Shown: one piece after another, positions 26,922 through 37,141 of the stretch
Numbering within the stretch: the first letter of the stretch is position 1
How the letters are laid out: each line of letters begins with the position of its first letter
NCBI RefSeq assembly: GCF_041260155.1
Contig: NC_091931.1
Span: forward strand, 8,304,361-8,368,360
Direction of reading: 5' to 3'
Source: Ptychodera flava
Lineage: Eukaryota; Hemichordata; Enteropneusta; Ptychoderidae
DNA length: 64,000 nucleotides
Notes under the pieces: model-generated
Databases searched by the model: none
The model's input: the letters and a program-made list of their open reading frames with translations, nothing else
What the model was told of the DNA's origin: nothing
Program-made: the position numbers and the translations under genes

Positions 26922-27140
26922 TCAATCCTTTGAACACCAAAGTCAATTTTTGTCACCTTTACAGAATATACCATAATCAAATTTTTTCAGATTTTTGCCA
27001 AATTTTGATAAAAAACTGTAGTTTATTAAATGTGATGTCCATTTGCTCCAAAATTATTAAACAAATACAGAAAAATCCATAAAAAGTGGTAAAATGTTGC
27101 ACTAAAATTGTGGTGGGAAAATTAGCTTCCAAAGGGTTAA
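26922..27140. mobile_element. About 220-bp MITE-like repeat with CCTTTGAAC / AAAGGGTTAA ends
   Basis: Left end CAATCCTTTGAACACC and right end GCTTCCAAAGGGTTAA form an imperfect inverted pair. The right terminus has the same TTAACCCTTTG word (inverted) as the foldback at 15542-15620. The left TTAA has decayed to TCAAT. Probably piggyBac-like by its ends; no coding capacity. Confidence 0.45.
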
Positions 27141-27277
27141 ATTTTTGATTTTCACAATAATACCAAAACCTTGACCCTTTTTATTCTAGTATAAAGACTA
27201 ATAATAAAGGCATTACATTAAAGTACAGTAATAACATTGATGTCAAGTTTTCCAGTTGATGACAGCCTCTGGAGATA

Positions 27278-27360
27278 CTGTAAACCGGGAAATTTTCGCG
27301 AACGAGAAATTTTCGCGAACTTCGCGCGGGCCAAAAAAACGCGAAAATAAACAGTCGCGA
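27278..27360 (+). repeat. Left terminal inverted repeat with TCGCGA iterons
   Basis: TTCGCGAA occurs at about 27294 and 27311, with variants TTCGCGCG (27320), ACGCGAAA (27339) and GTCGCGAA (27353). The pattern is mirrored at 31512-31586. Confidence 0.85.
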
Positions 27361-27426
27361 ATTTTTTTTAGAACAATGTGTGGTTTACTGAAAATGCAAC
27401 ACGCGGCTTGGCTCTATTCACACTCT

Positions 27427-27460
27427 CGCAAACACACACATACACACACACACGCACGCT
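27427..27460. repeat. Short CA-rich microsatellite
   Basis: An imperfect (CA)n run just inside the pogo element's left end, downstream of the transposase gene. Confidence 0.85.
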
Positions 27461-27651
27461 TACCAAAGGAAATACGGTGACGACACAAAGTTTCAGTTCA
27501 GTAAAAACAACAATGAAATATTTAATAATTCACATCAAATATTACTTTTTACAAAATCATTAAAAAAACACACATTTGAAATCAAAGAAATACCGAAAGA
27601 AATTGAAAGCAGAAGTTGTATCAAATTATAGTAAAAGTTCAGTTCGTTGAT

Positions 27652-29079
27652 TTAAACTTGGATTTCGTCGATGGCAGCTTTAATTGAAGATTGGATGAAC
27701 CCGGCGACAATGGTGTCTCGTTGGTTGCGAAGCTTCTCGAAAGCTGTCAAGAACCAGTTGGCGTGTAGTGGCTTGATGGTTGACAAACGAAGATCTACGC
27801 TGACGTTGCTGATGTCGTCGTTTCGATCAAGGGCACGGGAAACATTGCTGGCATACCATTTGCTGAATTCCTCTTTCAGGTACTCTTTGAACTTGCTGTT
27901 GAAGGTGAGGTCGAGAGGCTGTAGTTCAGATGTGCAGTTGGCTGGGACGAAAACTGTTGCGATGCCGGCGTTGTGAAGCTTGGTAAGAAATCTCTCACTC
28001 TGATGAGCTCTGAACACGTCAAAAATTGCAACTGCATTCTGTTCGTCGGGGAGGCTGAGACGATGACGGACTTGCTGTACATATGGAATCAGGATGTTGT
28101 CAGCGTAACGGCACATTGACTCTTCGTTACTCCAGTGATTAGGAGTATGGTGGACATCCCAGTCATTCGGGAAATTAAAGTTCGGATGACAGTTGTTGGT
28201 TTTGCCTTTGTACAGTAGTTGAACTGGGAGGAGGTCGCCGTTGAGTGACACAGTAAATAACGCTGTTATTTCTCGCTTGTCTTCGAGACCGATGATGGGT
28301 ACTTGACTTTCACCCGCCTTAGCCAGTGTCCATGAACTGACGGGTACGATATGGATACCAGATTGATCGAAGTTAAGCACAAGCTCTGGAGGGATGGCTT
28401 CTGTGGAGACAACATCAACGATGCGTTGAAGGAACTGCCTCTTCACCTCAGGGAAATTCTCTGGTAGTTTTCTGGCTGCCTTCGTACCTTTGCGTTTGAC
28501 AAAACCCATTCGAGTAAGAAGAGATTCTGACCAAACGCGGGTTAAAGCGATGGGACCACCAAAATCGCTGAGCAAACTTCGGTCGTGCTGCATGACGATA
28601 CCACGGGCACCAGCAAGTACGATGTTTCTATTGACGATGCCGCCCGAGTCTCTCACCCCGTTTATGTAAGACTTAACACGTTCGTCAAGCTCACCCAACA
28701 GGAGTGGTCGACCACGTTTGGCATGTGGAAGAGAGTTCACTGGTTGTGGGCCGGCTTTCTTCTTTTCTTTGATGTAAGCAGACTTCATCGATCGGACTGT
28801 ACTTTCGCTTATTTTCCTGCCGAGGGATGCTGTGTAGTGACGGACTGCTCTGGCATTGCCATTTTCAGCTGCAAACTTGCCAATTTCTGCGCGTAGCTCG
28901 GCACTGTAGTATTCGTACTGGCCCCTCTTTCTCTTCAAACCATTTGAGTTCAGTTCCGACAACACCTTCGAAACTTCTTCGTTGGCTTTCAAAGTCGCAG
29001 CAGGATTTTCTGACTTCTCTGGATCTGGAAGACCAGGCTTGGTCGGAGTTGATGGGTTGCGAATAACGTAACGCCACAT
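27652..29079 (-). CDS. pogo/Tigger-like transposase (DDE_1, CENP-B-type HTH), 475 aa
   Basis: A cut-and-paste transposase of the pogo/Tigger branch of Tc1/mariner, acting in the nucleus on the TCGCGA-rich ends of its own element. Residues about 55-105 form a helix-turn-helix (ELRAEIGKFAAENGN, then SESTVRSMKSAY). Residues about 140-215 fit the CENP-B-like second HTH. The DDE_1 catalytic region covers about 230-400: D238 in LNFDQSG, D354 in AIFDVFRAH and D390 in LQPLDLTFN, with family motifs GLEDKREITALF, LLYKGKT and TPNHWSNEES. The three catalytic Asp are present and the frame is unbroken, so it may be functional. The start has A at -3 (ACAACATGTGG); a TATATAAAG box lies about 330 bp upstream on the same strand. 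It is divergent from the HIRAN gene of the same element. The length is slightly below the 500-600 aa common in the family. Confidence 0.92.
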   Translation of the reverse strand: MWRYVIRNPSTPTKPGLPDPEKSENPAATLKANEEVSKVLSELNSNGLKRKRGQYEYYSAELRAEIGKFAAENGNARAVRHYTASLGRKISESTVRSMKSAYIKEKKKAGPQPVNSLPHAKRGRPLLLGELDERVKSYINGVRDSGGIVNRNIVLAGARGIVMQHDRSLLSDFGGPIALTRVWSESLLTRMGFVKRKGTKAARKLPENFPEVKRQFLQRIVDVVSTEAIPPELVLNFDQSGIHIVPVSSWTLAKAGESQVPIIGLEDKREITALFTVSLNGDLLPVQLLYKGKTNNCHPNFNFPNDWDVHHTPNHWSNEESMCRYADNILIPYVQQVRHRLSLPDEQNAVAIFDVFRAHQSERFLTKLHNAGIATVFVPANCTSELQPLDLTFNSKFKEYLKEEFSKWYASNVSRALDRNDDISNVSVDLRLSTIKPLHANWFLTAFEKLRNQRDTIVAGFIQSSIKAAIDEIQV

Positions 29080-29410
29080 GTTGTAGACAAGTTGTATTCA
29101 CTACAGTGATCAGTGGACAACTGAGATTTCTGAAGAAATTCATAAGCTTATATGCCATTTTTATGTTTGATCTGCCGAAATTCATTGACTATCCCGCAAA
29201 ATCAAAGGAACATTAACACTCGATCAAACTATGAACATTAATTTATTCAAAAAAGAACTTTCAACAACCGCGCAACACAATGTCGGAACAAAGTGAAAGC
29301 AAAAGTCCAGAATGCTTCTCTTTGTTTGTGTCGCTATTAACTGGATGATTGATGTTGCCTAAATTGCTCACGCCCAAGATTAGTAATGTGCGACTTTGCA
29401 AGTTGCAAAC

Positions 29411-29420
29411 TTTATATAAC
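29411..29420 (-). promoter_or_regulatory. TATA-like box for the transposase gene
   Basis: TATATAAAG read on the minus strand (within 29411-29420), about 330 bp upstream of the transposase ATG and inside the element. Placement suggests that the element carries its own core promoter; transcription start not shown. Confidence 0.4.
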
Positions 29421-29617
29421 ACTCGCCCCTGAAACATTGCTCAAGTGTACGGTTACCATAAATCTGTGTTTTGGGGTTAGTGGCACATTTTCAAACGCAT
29501 TTTTATGTGTAGCGTTTATGGTGTCCCTAAAAGGACAAATTCTGTCCCTTTCATTGGGTTAATCATGGAGGTAGGAAGAGAATAAGAACAGTATTGCCCA
29601 ATTGATTAGTAACGGTC

Positions 29618-30153
29618 CCCGGTGGTGGCAGTCTCGGAGCAGCCGGGTACGCACGCTCGTTAGAAATTTTGCGGAAAAGGGGATGAGTTTCGTCAGACAT
29701 CACGGAGACATCTAGGTCCGTAAAATCGAGAAAAAGGGGTACTTTTTCAGATCACCCTCCGAGAATAGGTCTGGTTCTTCTCCCAAGACGCTTTCTCACT
29801 CGAGAGAGTAAAACCCAGCAGCGGTCCCCCCAAGCCATGATCCAGAACCGTCCCGGGAGAACCGTACATCACATCGTGAGGGTGATTGTAACTACGTGCC
29901 CACCCCTCAAATCAGTTCGATTAAAATTTAATAAGTTCTGGCGGTTTAAAAATCCAGTGACCGTCCCTGTGATGGTAAACAATTAGGTAAAATCTCCCAG
30001 ATATCGGAAAAAATGGGGTGTTTTTCGCAGTGATTTTCTCCCAGATTTTCCCAAAAAAGGGGTGTTTTTCAGAGAAAAATTATGGGAAAAGGGGTACATT
30101 TCAAACTCTGCTAACGAGCGTGGGTACCCCCTCCAGAGACTGCCACCGCCGGG
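29618..30153. mobile_element. 536-bp MITE with perfect 8-bp target duplication (TAACGGTC), nested in the pogo element
   Basis: Ends CCCGGTGGTGGCAGTCTC and, inverted, CCCGGCGGTGGCAGTCTC, with further matching GTACGCACGCTCGTTAG against GTACCCACGCTCGTTAG, give TIRs of about 50 bp. TAACGGTC flanks both sides exactly (29610-29617 and 30154-30161). An 8-bp duplication fits hAT, P or Merlin-type transposition; the CCCGG terminus does not decide between them. It contains several AAAAGGGGT-type words near both ends. No ORF of note. The intact target duplication and location date it after the pogo insertion. Confidence 0.9.
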
Positions 30154-30741
30154 TAACGGTCAGAGTAACACTACGAATACTGTATTGTTTAGAAAGTGAC
30201 AGTAATCCACACCAATTTTGTTAATTTGGAAGCACACTGAACTTACACGTCCGTCTTCTTGGTGTAACACAACATGCGTACACTGATTTAATTCAAATCT
30301 GAACGGTAAGGAGATTTGGACAGCCAATTCGTGCAATCATTTTTTTTTCTGTGAGCTTCACAAGCTGTGATTTATCGCCTTCTGATGTACCGCCTATTGT
30401 GCACGGGCGGCATCTTTGCTCTTGCTATCACATCATTGTACTTGTAATTTGCCGTATCAATTAACACAATTTCTCTTCTTTGCACTTGGATACTTTAATA
30501 ACGAGGTATCGAACACTGGTTTTTGTCGGCACGCTCAAACAGTGAGAAGAAAAACTGCCGAAGTGACGATCCATTTTAGAACATCCAATGAAATTGTCCC
30601 ACATTCACAAGCGTGTTGTATCATTTTGCAAGCATTCACACTGTCCGTCATTGTATTGTGTCCCAGGCGTAGTCATGTGACTTGTTAACTGCCGAAACCA
30701 CAGGGGATTTTTTAACACATTACAACAATAGATCATTTCTG

Positions 30742-30766
30742 ATTGGTCAAAAAACGTTTAAATAAG
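30742..30766 (+). promoter_or_regulatory. CCAAT and TATA-like boxes for the HIRAN gene
   Basis: ATTGG (inverted CCAAT) at 30742 and TTTAAATAAG at 30757-30766 lie 62-86 bp before the HIRAN ATG, the spacing expected of a core promoter with a short leader. Confidence 0.45.
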
Positions 30767-30827
30767 TTCGTAATCGCAGCAAAGCTATCAGTTTATTGAG
30801 TACAACTGTCTCGTCAACGCTACCAGT

Positions 30828-31214
30828 ATGCCGTCGAAGAAAGTTATCGTCCGTGGCTTGCTTGCAGTTGGCATGCCACACTATTGCAGTGGTCGACCCC
30901 TCGGAGTTGGCGAGATTTATGAAGTCACTCGTGATGCCAAAAACCGGTTCGACAAAAATGCTGTTGCAGTTACATCGGGCGGTATGAAAGTAGGCAGTCT
31001 AAAAAGAGATGCGGCGAAAGTAATGGCAACAATAATCGACGCACGATTTCCAAATGGCAAGGTTTATTTGAAACCAAAGAAGAATGCATACTACCATTCA
31101 CGAAGAGTTGGCGTTGCACAACAATGTAACGTTGGTTTCTATGCTGACGAAAGTGTGGTTGAAATGGTTGAGGACATCCTCCGAGATTCTCAATTTCAAT
31201 ACCACGTCCTGTAA
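30828..31214 (+). CDS. HIRAN-domain protein of a pogo-like transposon, 128 aa
   Basis: A single-exon, unbroken reading frame inside the pogo element, transcribed away from the transposase. Residues about 9-103 read as a HIRAN domain: GMPHYCSGRPLGVGEIYEV, then NRFDKNAVAV (family pattern N-x-x-D-x-N-A-V/I-x-V), then KVGSLKRDAAKVMATIID (family pattern VGYLPRE-A). Known of the family: HIRAN domains of HLTF/Rad5 relatives bind 3' single-stranded DNA ends at stalled forks, and stand-alone HIRAN proteins also exist. Here there is no helicase or nuclease partner, only the domain and a short acidic tail (VVEMVEDILRDSQF). A role in end recognition, repair or replication-coupled transposition is an inference. 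The start is supported by CCAAT/TATA-like boxes just upstream. Confidence 0.8.
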   Translation: MPSKKVIVRGLLAVGMPHYCSGRPLGVGEIYEVTRDAKNRFDKNAVAVTSGGMKVGSLKRDAAKVMATIIDARFPNGKVYLKPKKNAYYHSRRVGVAQQCNVGFYADESVVEMVEDILRDSQFQYHVL

Positions 31215-31511
31215 AAGAAGCCTAAAGGCACAAACCAAACGGCCCTTTTCAGGGCCAACACATCCTCCAAAAAGAGTTACCGACAGTAAACACTAGTCAA
31301 ACGCACTCACAACACAATATTTTCAGTTTTGAAAGAGCAGTTGAACGATTAAAATGGCTGCGGTTTAGTAGATTAACGTGATTTTGCAACAGTTTTGAAA
31401 GGGTGTTGCACTAGTTTGTTTGAACGGGTCTCGACGTCATGGTTTGTGGCTAAGAATCCTGCTACAAATGTGACAAAAAATGTACAATAGAATGATTTTT
31501 GGAGAAGAGAG

Positions 31512-31586
31512 AACGCGAAATTAATTGTCGCGAAATAGTCGCCTTTGTAGATATCGCGAAAATTTCTCGTCGCGAAAAATTTCCCG
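31512..31586 (-). repeat. Right terminal inverted repeat with TCGCGA iterons
   Basis: Mirrors 27278-27360: ACGCGAAATT, GTCGCGAAAT, ATCGCGAAAA and GTCGCGAAAA follow one another towards the end TTTCCCG. The outermost bases seem shortened relative to the left end (no GTTTACAG tip). Confidence 0.8.
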
Positions 31587-31588
31587 TA

Positions 31589-33934
31589 GTTCTCATGGTG
31601 AGAAATGTTGAATAAACTACAAAACTTCATTTCTGTTTGAAATACGTGAGAGTATTACACTTAAAACACTTCTGGTTAAATTTTTCAAACTGGGCACAGG
31701 CGAACTGGAAATAAATAGTCTAAATATGATATTGTTTTCATAATTATCGTAATTATGAAACATTGATATCACTATATCGAGTTAGTCTTTCATCCGGGTT
31801 TCCTTTCCTTTCTGAGGAGGAGCAGCACTCGATAAAAATGCTGTATTTGAGCGCGGTACCTCCAGGGCTCGAGATTTGATTGGTAGATGGCAATTATTTG
31901 CACCAACTTAAGGAGTCTGAAACTAGGGCCGTGGGGTCAGCCGTCCGCCAGCCGTAAAGGTCGATTCAGCGAGATCGAGTGACGTTATAACATTCCAGTA
32001 ATACTCGGAAAAATCGGAAAACACCACCAGCGCAGCCAAATTCCAAGAATACAGCAGGTAAATGATTCTGTCTCACATCACTTGCATGTTTGCGACATCG
32101 ACAAATACTTCTCGCGACAATAATGTAGAAACCGGGTCGGCTGCCGCGAGGTCGAGTGGCCGGTCGAGTCCAAGGTACAAATGCCGATGTATTGTTTGTA
32201 AACATCGTTCGAAAATTGTACCTCGAGGTTTGGGTTGTCGTAAGATTTGATCCGACATCCCCTGCGCTCTAAAGTATAGAAGTAGTACGTGCCGTAAATT
32301 AATAGCGCTAGTCTGAATGAATTCATAAACTGTACCTTTTCCACTCTACCGTCTATGCATGTAGATAAAATTTCCAGTTTTCTGACGTCTTAGACGTCGT
32401 TTAGCTTCGGCGCAAAATCACACAACTCGTACGATTGTACGAATCATTACTCTAAAATCGATTAGACGACAGTAAAGACGACGAATTTACATATTGTTAA
32501 ATGTCCAACAACTTTTCTCCGTGAATGAATGTTCTGCGATTTATCGAGGACACACTCAGAATCGTTCCCAAAGCTCTTTAATTGCAATCTTTGTTTACAT
32601 CCTACAACAGTTATATTCACATTCGCGCACAGTATGACGCACGGCTTTGTTGCTTGGCAAAGGTTTCATAAGTGAACCGGGAGAGGCCCGTATTTCGGAG
32701 TTGTCATGGCTTGGATGGCACGGTCTGCCGCGCTGTATTTAGACGGAGACCAGGAACGCAGCCCATCAATTGATTTTACACAGCTGACGAGTACGATGCA
32801 CGGGCTGTGACTGTGGTATGCATAGTGGTACCGAGGATAAGCAGTGAAAGTGCGTGTACCTCGCAAGCTCAATGCTACTGTTGTGGTTTACACATGACAT
32901 CAATGACAGATCACATGTACTAAAGGTCATGCCGATTATATAACGAGATCAATAATCGTTCAGCAGATTTTCACTGAATGACGTGAGATGTCATTGTGAA
33001 AACCAAAATCAGTCCTAATGCCGTCTGGCTATCCAATCCAAAACCTTTACCGGGAATGGGGTAGGGTAGGGTGGGGTGGGTGTGGTTGACTTTAATATGG
33101 AAATTTGAAAATCATTGACACTTTCAAAAGTTATTTCAATTTTGAGAAGATTGATTCAACATATAGCGTTCAGTAATTATACAAGTAAAGTATGCAGCAA
33201 TGATCCAAAGGCTTACTATATAATATTTATTTGGGGATTCAGTGTCCAGTCCATATGCCCTGGTTAGGTTGGAGAAGCATAGTCGTCCTAACCAACTCTG
33301 CCCGAAGAAACTATTGGCTGGCGAAGCTGTTAAAGGCAGGGGGACTATATGCATGTATTATGCTGAAGTGAGTTGATCACTGTTGCTAAAAAATTATCAA
33401 AAGTTAAAGAGAATAAAGGTTGAAAAGTGTTGGTATGCTATAAGATCAGTGAATTAATTTCTATCATAAAACCATAGAAGCTTAGTATTCTTGATAAGCA
33501 CTCCCTCAAATTTAAATATAATCCTGATGTGTGTAGCAGTTTCAATGACTGAAGCCTCCAACAACGGTTACTCTAGCGTAACCGTAACCGTGCTCCAATG
33601 ACCGATGGTACACAAAAAGCATATACAATTGTGGCATTGTTCTGCAGGAATGTTTGCAGCCCATTTCTTGTCCACTATGTTTGACCTACCGGTACATTTG
33701 GGTGCTTTGCTAGCAACATATGCAAAACAAAAACACAGCCATGGAAACTGGACATGGGACAATCAGCAAATATCCCCATAAGAAGGAAAAGGTGAATGCT
33801 AACTGCAATTGAAATTGTTTTAGAATTTAGAAGTGGAAAATCACACTAAAACCATTGCTACTCAGTATTTCAACTCAGTGATGCTGCTGTATGGAGTATG
33901 ATATCTATACCACACACCAAGGCATTGCAGATCT
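31589..33934. other. Intergenic flank between the pogo and LTR elements
   Basis: The first part (about 31840-32880) is CpG-rich and described separately. From 32900 to 33934 it is AT-rich with a G-rich run GGGTAGGGTAGGGTGGGG near 33059-33076 and no recognised exon. None of the open frames has a known domain. Confidence 0.4.
31840..32480. promoter_or_regulatory. CpG-rich, promoter-like segment; candidate FAXDC2 first exon region
   Basis: Dense CpG (for example GCGGTACC, GGTCGATTCAGCGAGATCGA, GCCGCGAGGTCGAGTGGCC, GACGTCTTAGACGTCG) contrasts with the surrounding AT-rich DNA, as in promoters of animals with mosaic methylation. A donor-like CAGCAG/GTAAAT lies at about 32058. FAXDC2's first coding exon downstream has an acceptor in front of its ATG and so needs an untranslated upstream exon. 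This is the nearest CpG-rich candidate on that side, 9.5 kb away across the LTR element. Inference only. Confidence 0.3.
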
Positions 33935-34504
33935 TGTTACGTGCAGAGAAAACGAACAAAGGGTGAACTCAGCAGTTAACGTTTAAACAAAATTTATTAC
34001 GAAAATAAAACTAATTGCTAAGTTAGGGATAGGATACAAGCTTTAAAGTGTACAGACTACTTATCTCAGCTGGGACGGCAGAGCTCCAGTCTCAGAGTTG
34101 TAACAGTCAGTCGGATGAATGAACAGTCCTTTGGCTTGCAGGCTTGAAACTGCACAAAGTCCACAGTATAAATCCAGCGTTGGCAGTGAAGGTCTTGAAA
34201 GGTCTTGAGAATGATTACTGCTGGAGTTTAGTAACACACAAGAGACACGATCCCAAAAGTCTGACTGGAAGCTGAGCACGTCCCTTTTATAAAGGCATAT
34301 AAGAACAATCTAGAACTTTTATTGACATGCTAATTACTGTTCTAAAATTATCTCTCTTACACAACTAATCAACTTTCCAGAACATTCCAAACATGACTAA
34401 TTGAATTCAAGGTTGTGAGGTCATTAAGGGCAGTGACCTTGAGAATGTTCTAGACTAATTGAACTCAGGTCATGATGAGTGTGGGGGAAATGACCTACAT
34501 AACA
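33935..34504 (-). repeat. 3' LTR of the Gmr1-like element
   Basis: About 570 bp with TGTTACGTGC at its left edge and ACATAACA at its right; nearly identical to 38891-39458. A purine-rich tract (minus strand GAAGAGGGGGTG, at 34505-34516) adjoins it on the internal side, as expected for a polypurine tract. Confidence 0.95.
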
Positions 34505-34665
34505 CACCCCCTCTTCAAAAAACGAAAATTTTTCAAAGAAAAATCTTTCTTTTACAAATGTTATCTTGAAAAGGATTTAAGTACTCAAATTTTGTTTTAC
34601 TCTAAAGTAAAATTTCTTGAAAGTGAACAACAATAAAATTTCTTGAAAGTGAATAACAATAATTT

Positions 34666-35460
34666 CTAAATACGAGAGAGACAGTCTGCAATTAAATTGT
34701 CTCTGCCTTTGATATGTCTAATGTCAAGATTAAACTCCTGTAACATTAAACTCCATCTTAGCAATCTCTGATTTTTGCCTTTAAATTTCTGCAGAAAAAC
34801 AAGAGGGTTGTGATCAATATAAACCACTATTGGCTGATTTGAAGAAGTAACATAAACTTCAAAATGCTGTAAAGCTAATATCAAAGATAAACACTCTTTT
34901 TCAATTGTAGAGTAGTTTCTCTGGGATTTGTTAAATTTGTGTGGAAAATAGCAAACAGGATGATCTGTCCCATGACTATCCTCTTGCAATTTGGTATTGG
35001 AAAACTTGAAATGGCACTGAATTTGGCATAAAGTATGCATGGCAAAGTCCGGTTATTTTTATTGAGTTCTATAAAGTCATTGTTCGGCAAATACTTTGCT
35101 TCCTCCTGGAGATATTCCGCTTTTGCAGGATTCAGTCCGTCTGGATGGTGTTCCACTGGATTACTGTCGCAGACATCTTCGTTGTGATAGATGATGTTTG
35201 TCCTTGTTGGAACATCTTGAAATAGGTGTTTATATTCGTGGAGCAGTTCTTTCACCTGTTGTTGTTGTTCTGGCTGGAGGTGTGCCAACTTTGTAGACTC
35301 CAGCTTCTCCAGGATTTCTGAGTTCTGAAGCTTGACCGAGCCCAGCTTTGAGTTTAGAGTATTTTCACTCAAGTCAGTTTCAGTATCACTATCTTCATAA
35401 TGGTTTGAACTGACTGCACTGACAGGCTGAGTTATAGTAGGATTATCCCTATCCAAATAT
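34666..35460 (-). pseudogene. Reverse transcriptase/RNase H remnant of the Gmr1-like element
   Basis: The recognisable part is the RNase H end, with STIEKECLSLILAL, VYIDHNPLVFL and HIKGRDNLIADCLSR, as in Ty3/Gypsy pol. Short reverse-transcriptase-type sequence precedes it. Fossil; see the element entry. Confidence 0.75.
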
Positions 35461-37047
35461 GGCTTAAGCATATTTATGTGACATAGCTGTTTTTGTTTTC
35501 GCCTGTCAGGTGTTATTATGATGTAATTTAAATCACTCAATTTCTTATCAATTAGATATGGCCCAAAGTAACGAGCATGGAGTGGTTTGCCAGGAATTGG
35601 AAGTAGAACAAGAACTTTTTGACCTGGTTCAAACTTCCGTTTTGAGGTGCTTTTATCATATTTGGTTTTCATTGACTGCTGAGATGACTCAAGATTTTCT
35701 CTGGCTAATTCACATGCTTTAGAGAGTTTTGTACGAAAATCTGACACATATTGCAAAATATTCAGACAATCATCATCGTCTGATAGGAATTTCTCTTTAA
35801 CGAGCTTAAGTGGGCCACGGACTGTATGTCCAAATACAAGCTCAAATGGGCTAAAACCAAGAGACTCCTGAATTGACTCTCTAACAGCAAAGAGCAAAAA
35901 ATGAATTCCTTCATCCCACTGTTTCTCTGTGTCAAAACAGTAAGTCCTAATCATGTTTTCAAAGTTTGATGAAATCGCTCAAGAGCACCCTGACTTTCTG
36001 GATGATAGGCGGATGACCTATACTGTTTAATGCCTAGCTGATCCATTACTTGTTGAAAAATACCAGACATAAAGTTGGAGCCTTGATCGGACTGGACACA
36101 TTTAGGGAGGCCAATAAAGTGAAAAATTTGACTAAAGCTTTCACTATAGTCTTTGTCTTTATATTTCTCAGTGGTATGGCTTCTGGGAACCGAGTTGATG
36201 TACACATTATTGTCAGCATGTACTCATTTCCTGATCTTGTTTTTGGTAGGGGCCCAACACAGTCTATTAGTATCCTACTAAATGGTTCTTGAAATGCAGG
36301 AATTGGCTGTAAAGGGGCCTTTGGAATGGTCTGATTTGGCTTTCTCTTTGGCTTTCCTACCATTTGACATGTGTGACAAGTTTTACAGAAATGTGCTACA
36401 TCCTGCCTGAGATTAGGCCAATAAAAGTGACTGAGAATTTTATGATAAGTTTTCCTGACTCCTAAGTGACCAGCCCAGGGCGTTTCATGGGCCAGGCGCA
36501 ATATTTCAGCACGATAGGGCTTTGGAACCACAATTTGATGTTTTATAGCCCAATCGTCATCAACCAAAACATCTGGAGGTCTCCATTTACGCATGAGAAT
36601 ACCAGATTTTGTATAATAGGAAACAGAGCTATCTGAAGTTTTACCTTCATCATCTACCCTGTCAAACAAAGACAAAATATCTGGGTCTTTGTGTTGTTCT
36701 GCAATGAGATTTGATCTAGAAAATGTCTGACTTTGGTCAGCAGAAGTTTTACTGGAAGTTTCAAATCCACGAGGGATAACGGAATGATCCGTGTCAAACA
36801 CCTGACTGAGAAAGGTGTCATTTAAGTCAACATCTGTGACATTATTTTTGAGAGTATTTTGATTCTCGGAAGTTTTCTTTGACATGGCTCGAGTAATGGC
36901 ACATGAAGGAAATAAATCGGGTATCTCTTGTTCAATTGGCTCTGGATCCTGCTCTAAACTAGGATTATCAGTCACAAGTGGATTAGTAATGACCTTGTCC
37001 CCAGCAAGGTCGTTTCCAAGAAGAAGGTGAATCCCTTCAAAAGGCAA
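35461..37047 (-). pseudogene. Integrase region of the Gmr1-like element
   Basis: Shows the HHCC zinc-binding segment (GHLGVRKTYHKIL, CKTCHTCQ), core-domain segments (ILIDCVGPLP; SDQGSNFMSG; SSAYHPESQGALERFH) and the C-terminal GPY-like module (ARYFGPYLI). It lies upstream of the reverse transcriptase part, as in Gmr1. Broken. Confidence 0.8.
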
Positions 37048-37141
37048 AAAAAAGGCCTAATACCTAAAGCCACAGGTCCAGAAACAAAGTCCGAAGACAA
37101 ATAGACATTATGGAGAGGAACAGGAATGTAGTCATTACAAT

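Larger units (their letters stand above)
27278..31586. mobile_element. pogo/Tigger-family DNA transposon carrying a transposase and a HIRAN gene
   Basis: The left end CTGTAAACCGGGAAATTTTC, then GCGAACGAGAAATTTTCGCG, matches the inverted right end CGGGAAATTTTTCGCGACG, then AGAAATTTTCGCGA. A flanking TA occurs at 27276-27277 and probably at 31587-31588; the right tip looks a few bases shortened. TCGCGA-type words repeat about five times within 80 bp of each end, like subterminal transposase sites. Inside are an intact transposase gene running left (27652-29079) and an intact HIRAN-domain gene running right (30828-31214), each with its own TATA-like box. A younger MITE (29618-30153) sits between them. 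About 4.3 kb in all, 3.77 kb without the MITE and its extra target copy. Tc1/mariner-superfamily membership follows from the DDE_1 transposase and the TA target. Confidence 0.85.

Noticed and set aside
33054-33080. G-rich run as telomeric or G-quadruplex regulatory site
   Set aside because: Only a short irregular run of GGGTAGGG/GGGTGGG type with no supporting context.
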